Source: Erwinia mallotivora
Lineage (GTDB): Bacteria > Pseudomonadota > Gammaproteobacteria > Enterobacterales > Enterobacteriaceae
Length of the DNA: 64,000 nucleotides
Direction of reading: 5' to 3'
Assembly (NCBI RefSeq): GCF_000590885.1
Contig: NZ_JFHN01000074.1
Span: forward strand, 1-64,000
Shown in pieces: positions 61,592 to 64,000 of the stretch. Below the pieces are notes generated by a model. The model worked only from the letters and a program-made list of their open reading frames with translations. It made no database searches and was not told the DNA's origin. The translations under genes were made by a program, and so were the position numbers. The first letter of the stretch is position 1; every line of letters starts with the position of its first letter.

Positions 61592-62221
61592 TTACTGCAA
61601 AAATGGATTAGAGATCCTTTCACGCCCGAGAGTGGAAACGGGACCATGCCCCGGCACAAAAGTAACATCATCACCTAGCGGCAATAATTTTTCTTTAATC
61701 GCAGCAATAAGATCGCTGTGGCTTCCCTGAAGAAAATCGGTTCGGCCCACACCGCCGTTGAAAATCACATCGCCAGAAATCAGCAGGCGATCAGCCCGAT
61801 CAAAAAAAACTATGTGACCCGGGGTATGGCCAGGGCAGAGAAAAGTTTCCAGACAGGTATGGCCAATCTGCACAATATCCCCCTCTTCCAGCCAGCGATC
61901 GGGCTTAACCGGCGTGCACTGCGGTAAGCCAAACATCTGGCTTTGTACAGGCAAGGCGTCAAGCCAGAAAGCATCAGCACGATGTGGCCCCACCACCGGA
62001 ACCTGATAAAACGTTGCCACATCAGTGGCAGCACCAACGTGGTCCAGATGGCCATGTGTCAGCAAAATCTGCACCACGGAAACCCCCTGTTTTGCAACCG
62101 CAGCCTGGATTTTGTCCATATCACCGCCAGGATCAACCACCGCAGCCTGTAAGGTTGTAGTGCACCAGATCAAAGAGCAGTTCTGCGAAAAAGCTGTAAC
62201 AGGGATAATTTGATAGTCCAT
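61592..62221 (-). CDS. gloC: Type II glyoxalase GloC (YcbL)
   Basis: A 209-residue metallo-beta-lactamase-fold hydrolase that splits S-lactoylglutathione, the last step of methylglyoxal detoxification. The metal motif T-H-G-H-L-D-H is at residues 55-61; C-P-G-H-T-P-G-H and G-D-V-I-F complete the site. Its partner on the same stretch is mgsA, which makes methylglyoxal. The start at 62221 matches the family [16 protein letters not shown]; the frame opens at 62290. Confidence 0.94.
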   Translation of the reverse strand: MDYQIIPVTAFSQNCSLIWCTTTLQAAVVDPGGDMDKIQAAVAKQGVSVVQILLTHGHLDHVGAATDVATFYQVPVVGPHRADAFWLDALPVQSQMFGLPQCTPVKPDRWLEEGDIVQIGHTCLETFLCPGHTPGHIVFFDRADRLLISGDVIFNGGVGRTDFLQGSHSDLIAAIKEKLLPLGDDVTFVPGHGPVSTLGRERISNPFLQ

Positions 62222-62252
62222 AATTTTCCATAGCGCCAGGCCGGGTTTTCCG

Positions 62253-62801
62253 TTACCAGTGCCGCACCGGCCCGGTATCAATATGTACAAAATTGCTGCT
62301 CGGGTAATACCCCACCCCTCCGGCCTTCATTGACAACGCCGCCTTGCGGACATTGCTCAGTGAGATCCCTTCAATGTGAAAATCCATTGCCTGACCCAGC
62401 GTATGATAGCTGTGTTTTGCCACGCCTCTGGTACGTTCACGCATTAGATTATTGGTTGCCACCGAACGATAGCCCGAAATCAGCTGAACCGGTTTACGGG
62501 TGTCAAGCAATGCCTGTAGACGATAAAGCTGATCGAAGAGATGAGGATCGATATTGCGGGTCTGATTTGCCCGATAATCACGAAAAAAATGGTTAAGCCG
62601 CGACAGCTCTTTTTTATCGTAACTTTTTCCGTTAAAAAATTCGGTCTTAAGGCTCTCACCCGTATTGAGGTTATTCAGCGTTAAAACACGGGGACGGGAG
62701 GTAGAAAGTGAAGCGAATGCCTGAGCTGGAAGCAACGTCAAACCTAACGCAGCACCGCCCAGAGCCAGTATTTTACGGCGTTGAGGGTTGAAATTATCCA
62801 T
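62253..62801 (-). CDS. mepK: Murein endopeptidase MepK (YcbK, M15 family)
   Basis: A 182-residue periplasmic enzyme that cuts meso-DAP-meso-DAP (3-3) crosslinks in peptidoglycan. A Tat-type signal (R-R-K-I-L-A-L-G-G) leads the protein out. The metal site is [13 protein letters not shown] with a final V-H-I-D-T-G. It sits next to ldtD, which makes 3-3 crosslinks, as in E. coli. Confidence 0.94.
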   Translation of the reverse strand: MDNFNPQRRKILALGGAALGLTLLPAQAFASLSTSRPRVLTLNNLNTGESLKTEFFNGKSYDKKELSRLNHFFRDYRANQTRNIDPHLFDQLYRLQALLDTRKPVQLISGYRSVATNNLMRERTRGVAKHSYHTLGQAMDFHIEGISLSNVRKAALSMKAGGVGYYPSSNFVHIDTGPVRHW

Positions 62802-62987
62802 CAGTCAGTATTGCCCGGTATTAATGTTCAGAAAGGATGAAAAACAGTCACAATTCCGAACCATAACCGGGGGAAATTGCTGAGTCAACCTCTGACGCCT
62901 GAAGGGTGCGACAATTTACACAATCAGTGTCGCACCCGGTCGTCAGATCGCCAGTGCCGGAGAAAATTAAACCCTGAGTAATCAGGG

Positions 62988-64000
62988 TCACAGCATTAAT
63001 TGCCCCGCTGCCGCCAGCACCTGCACACCCGAACGTGCCGTCATATCATAATTGTAAATATCTGTACGATATTGCGGCTTACCGTCATCAGCAACCCAGG
63101 CAGTAAGATAATAGAGATTAACCGGAATACGGTGCCTGATCGGAATATAACGGGTATTGCCCTCTTTCAACGTGCTGGAAATGCGGGTGTCGTTCCAACC
63201 TGCATCCTGCAACAGCAGATTAGCCAGATCGGAAGCCTTATTCACTCTGACGCAACCCGAACTCAGCGCACGTATGTCTTTTTGAAACAGATTATGGTTC
63301 GGGGTGTCGTGCAGATAAATGGCATCCGAACTGGGCATATTGAATTTATACCGGCCCAGCGAGTTCGTTGCGCCAGGAGCCTGACGAACACGATAAGGAA
63401 AAGACGCCGCAGACACCATTTGCCAGTCTATCATCGTGGGATCGATCACCTCTGCGTCACTGCTCCAGCCAGACAGCAGAGTGTAGTTGTGCTTGTAGAG
63501 GTAGGCAGGGTCCTGTTTCACTTTTGGAATAATATCCTGGCGAACCAGCGTGGTTGGCACATTCCATGGTGGATTCAGCACCACGTTATTAAGCGCACTA
63601 CGCATCAACGGTGTTTTACGATCCGGTCGGCCAACAATTACTCGCGAAGCGAGGATTTGATTGCCATTGAGGTAGTAAATCAACGAATAGTTCGGAATGT
63701 TAACCATAATGCCGTTGTGCATGTCGTCCGGCAGTAAACGCAGACGCTGAATATTCAGCGCTAACAAGGAGGCGCGGACCTGCGGCGAAGCATTCAGCCA
63801 TTCGCGGGTGCGAGCGCCAATCGCCGCATCTGCTTCCAGTCCCTGCCAGCGCTGAAAGCGTTTTACTGCGTCAACCAGATCGCTGGAATAGATATGGGTG
63901 GGGTCGGCAGGCACAGAAGTACCCTCTACCAGGCCAGCAGGTTGTGGTGTGTTGGCACTGTCATTTTCAGCAACCGCCGCCGCAGACGGACTGACCACCG
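62988..64000 (-). CDS. ldtD: L,D-transpeptidase LdtD (YcbB), C-terminal part, truncated by the window edge
   Basis: At least 336 residues of a YkuD-family L,D-transpeptidase that makes meso-DAP-meso-DAP crosslinks in the periplasm. A peptidoglycan-binding-1 domain ([12 protein letters not shown]) precedes the catalytic domain with the nucleophile Cys in H-D-T-P...A-L-S-S-G-C-V-R-V. The N-terminal half, including the signal peptide, lies beyond 64000; E. coli LdtD has 615 residues. The Met at 63998 is internal. Confidence 0.95.
   Translation of the reverse strand, partial: VVSPSAAAVAENDSANTPQPAGLVEGTSVPADPTHIYSSDLVDAVKRFQRWQGLEADAAIGARTREWLNASPQVRASLLALNIQRLRLLPDDMHNGIMVNIPNYSLIYYLNGNQILASRVIVGRPDRKTPLMRSALNNVVLNPPWNVPTTLVRQDIIPKVKQDPAYLYKHNYTLLSGWSSDAEVIDPTMIDWQMVSAASFPYRVRQAPGATNSLGRYKFNMPSSDAIYLHDTPNHNLFQKDIRALSSGCVRVNKASDLANLLLQDAGWNDTRISSTLKEGNTRYIPIRHRIPVNLYYLTAWVADDGKPQYRTDIYNYDMTARSGVQVLAAAGQLML

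Noticed and set aside
63000..63737. 245-codon plus-strand open frame
   Set aside because: Antisense shadow of the conserved ldtD catalytic domain.

Overview
The window is chromosomal DNA of a gamma-proteobacterium of the order Enterobacterales, most likely Erwiniaceae (Pantoea/Erwinia-like). That placement is an inference from protein similarity and gene order recalled from E. coli, with no database search. The gene order follows the E. coli segment rutR-rut-wrbA-agp-serT-yccA-rlmI-mgsA-helD-sulA-ompA-matP-fabA-rmf-pqi-uup-rlmL-pyrD-ssu-pepN-pncB-asnS-ompF-aspC-ycbL-ycbK-ycbB. No insertion sequence, integrase, rRNA, CRISPR array or plasmid function was seen.

Layout: 1-3.1 kb holds an extensin-like secreted protein, the D-serine/D-alanine/glycine permease cycA and the regulator rutR. 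3.2-9.0 kb is the rutABCDEFG pyrimidine-degradation operon with a near-perfect sigma-54 promoter and a RutR box; its transporter gene rutG carries a one-base frameshift. 9-15.2 kb holds an EamA transporter, ymdF, wrbA-yccJ, a semialdehyde dehydrogenase, agp with an unusual Ala/Lys/Asp-rich tail, and tRNA-Ser(UGA). 15.4-26.4 kb is the yccA-tusE-yccX-rlmI-hspQ-yccU-yccT-mgsA-helD-yccF-yccS-tfoX-sulA block, in which yccF is cut by an in-frame amber codon. 26.8-31.4 kb holds ompA, matP, a Lon-like protease, fabA and rmf. 31.8-39.4 kb is pqiC-pqiB-pqiA-uup-rlmL on the minus strand. 39.5-47.1 kb holds ycbX, zapC, pyrD and the ssuEADCB sulfonate operon.

The clearest accessory segment is 47.2-53.0 kb. 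It is a two-partner secretion pair (tpsB then tpsA, minus strand) inserted between ssuB and pepN and preceded by about 670 bp of very AT-rich DNA. The exoprotein is short (1118 aa) and ends in two diverged copies of an unrecognised ~90-residue domain where longer relatives often carry a toxin. The window closes with pepN, pncB, asnS, ompF, aspC, gloC, mepK and the C-terminal part of the L,D-transpeptidase ldtD, which runs off the right edge.

Functionally the region mixes nutrient scavenging (pyrimidine nitrogen, sulfonate sulfur, D-amino acids), envelope construction (OmpA, OmpF, Pqi, MepK, LdtD), stress and division control (SulA, Rmf, HspQ, MatP, ZapC) and RNA modification (RlmI, RlmL, TusE). 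The most notable observations are the TpsA tandem C-terminal domain, the Agp tail, and the two single-base lesions in rutG and yccF, which could be real or sequencing errors.
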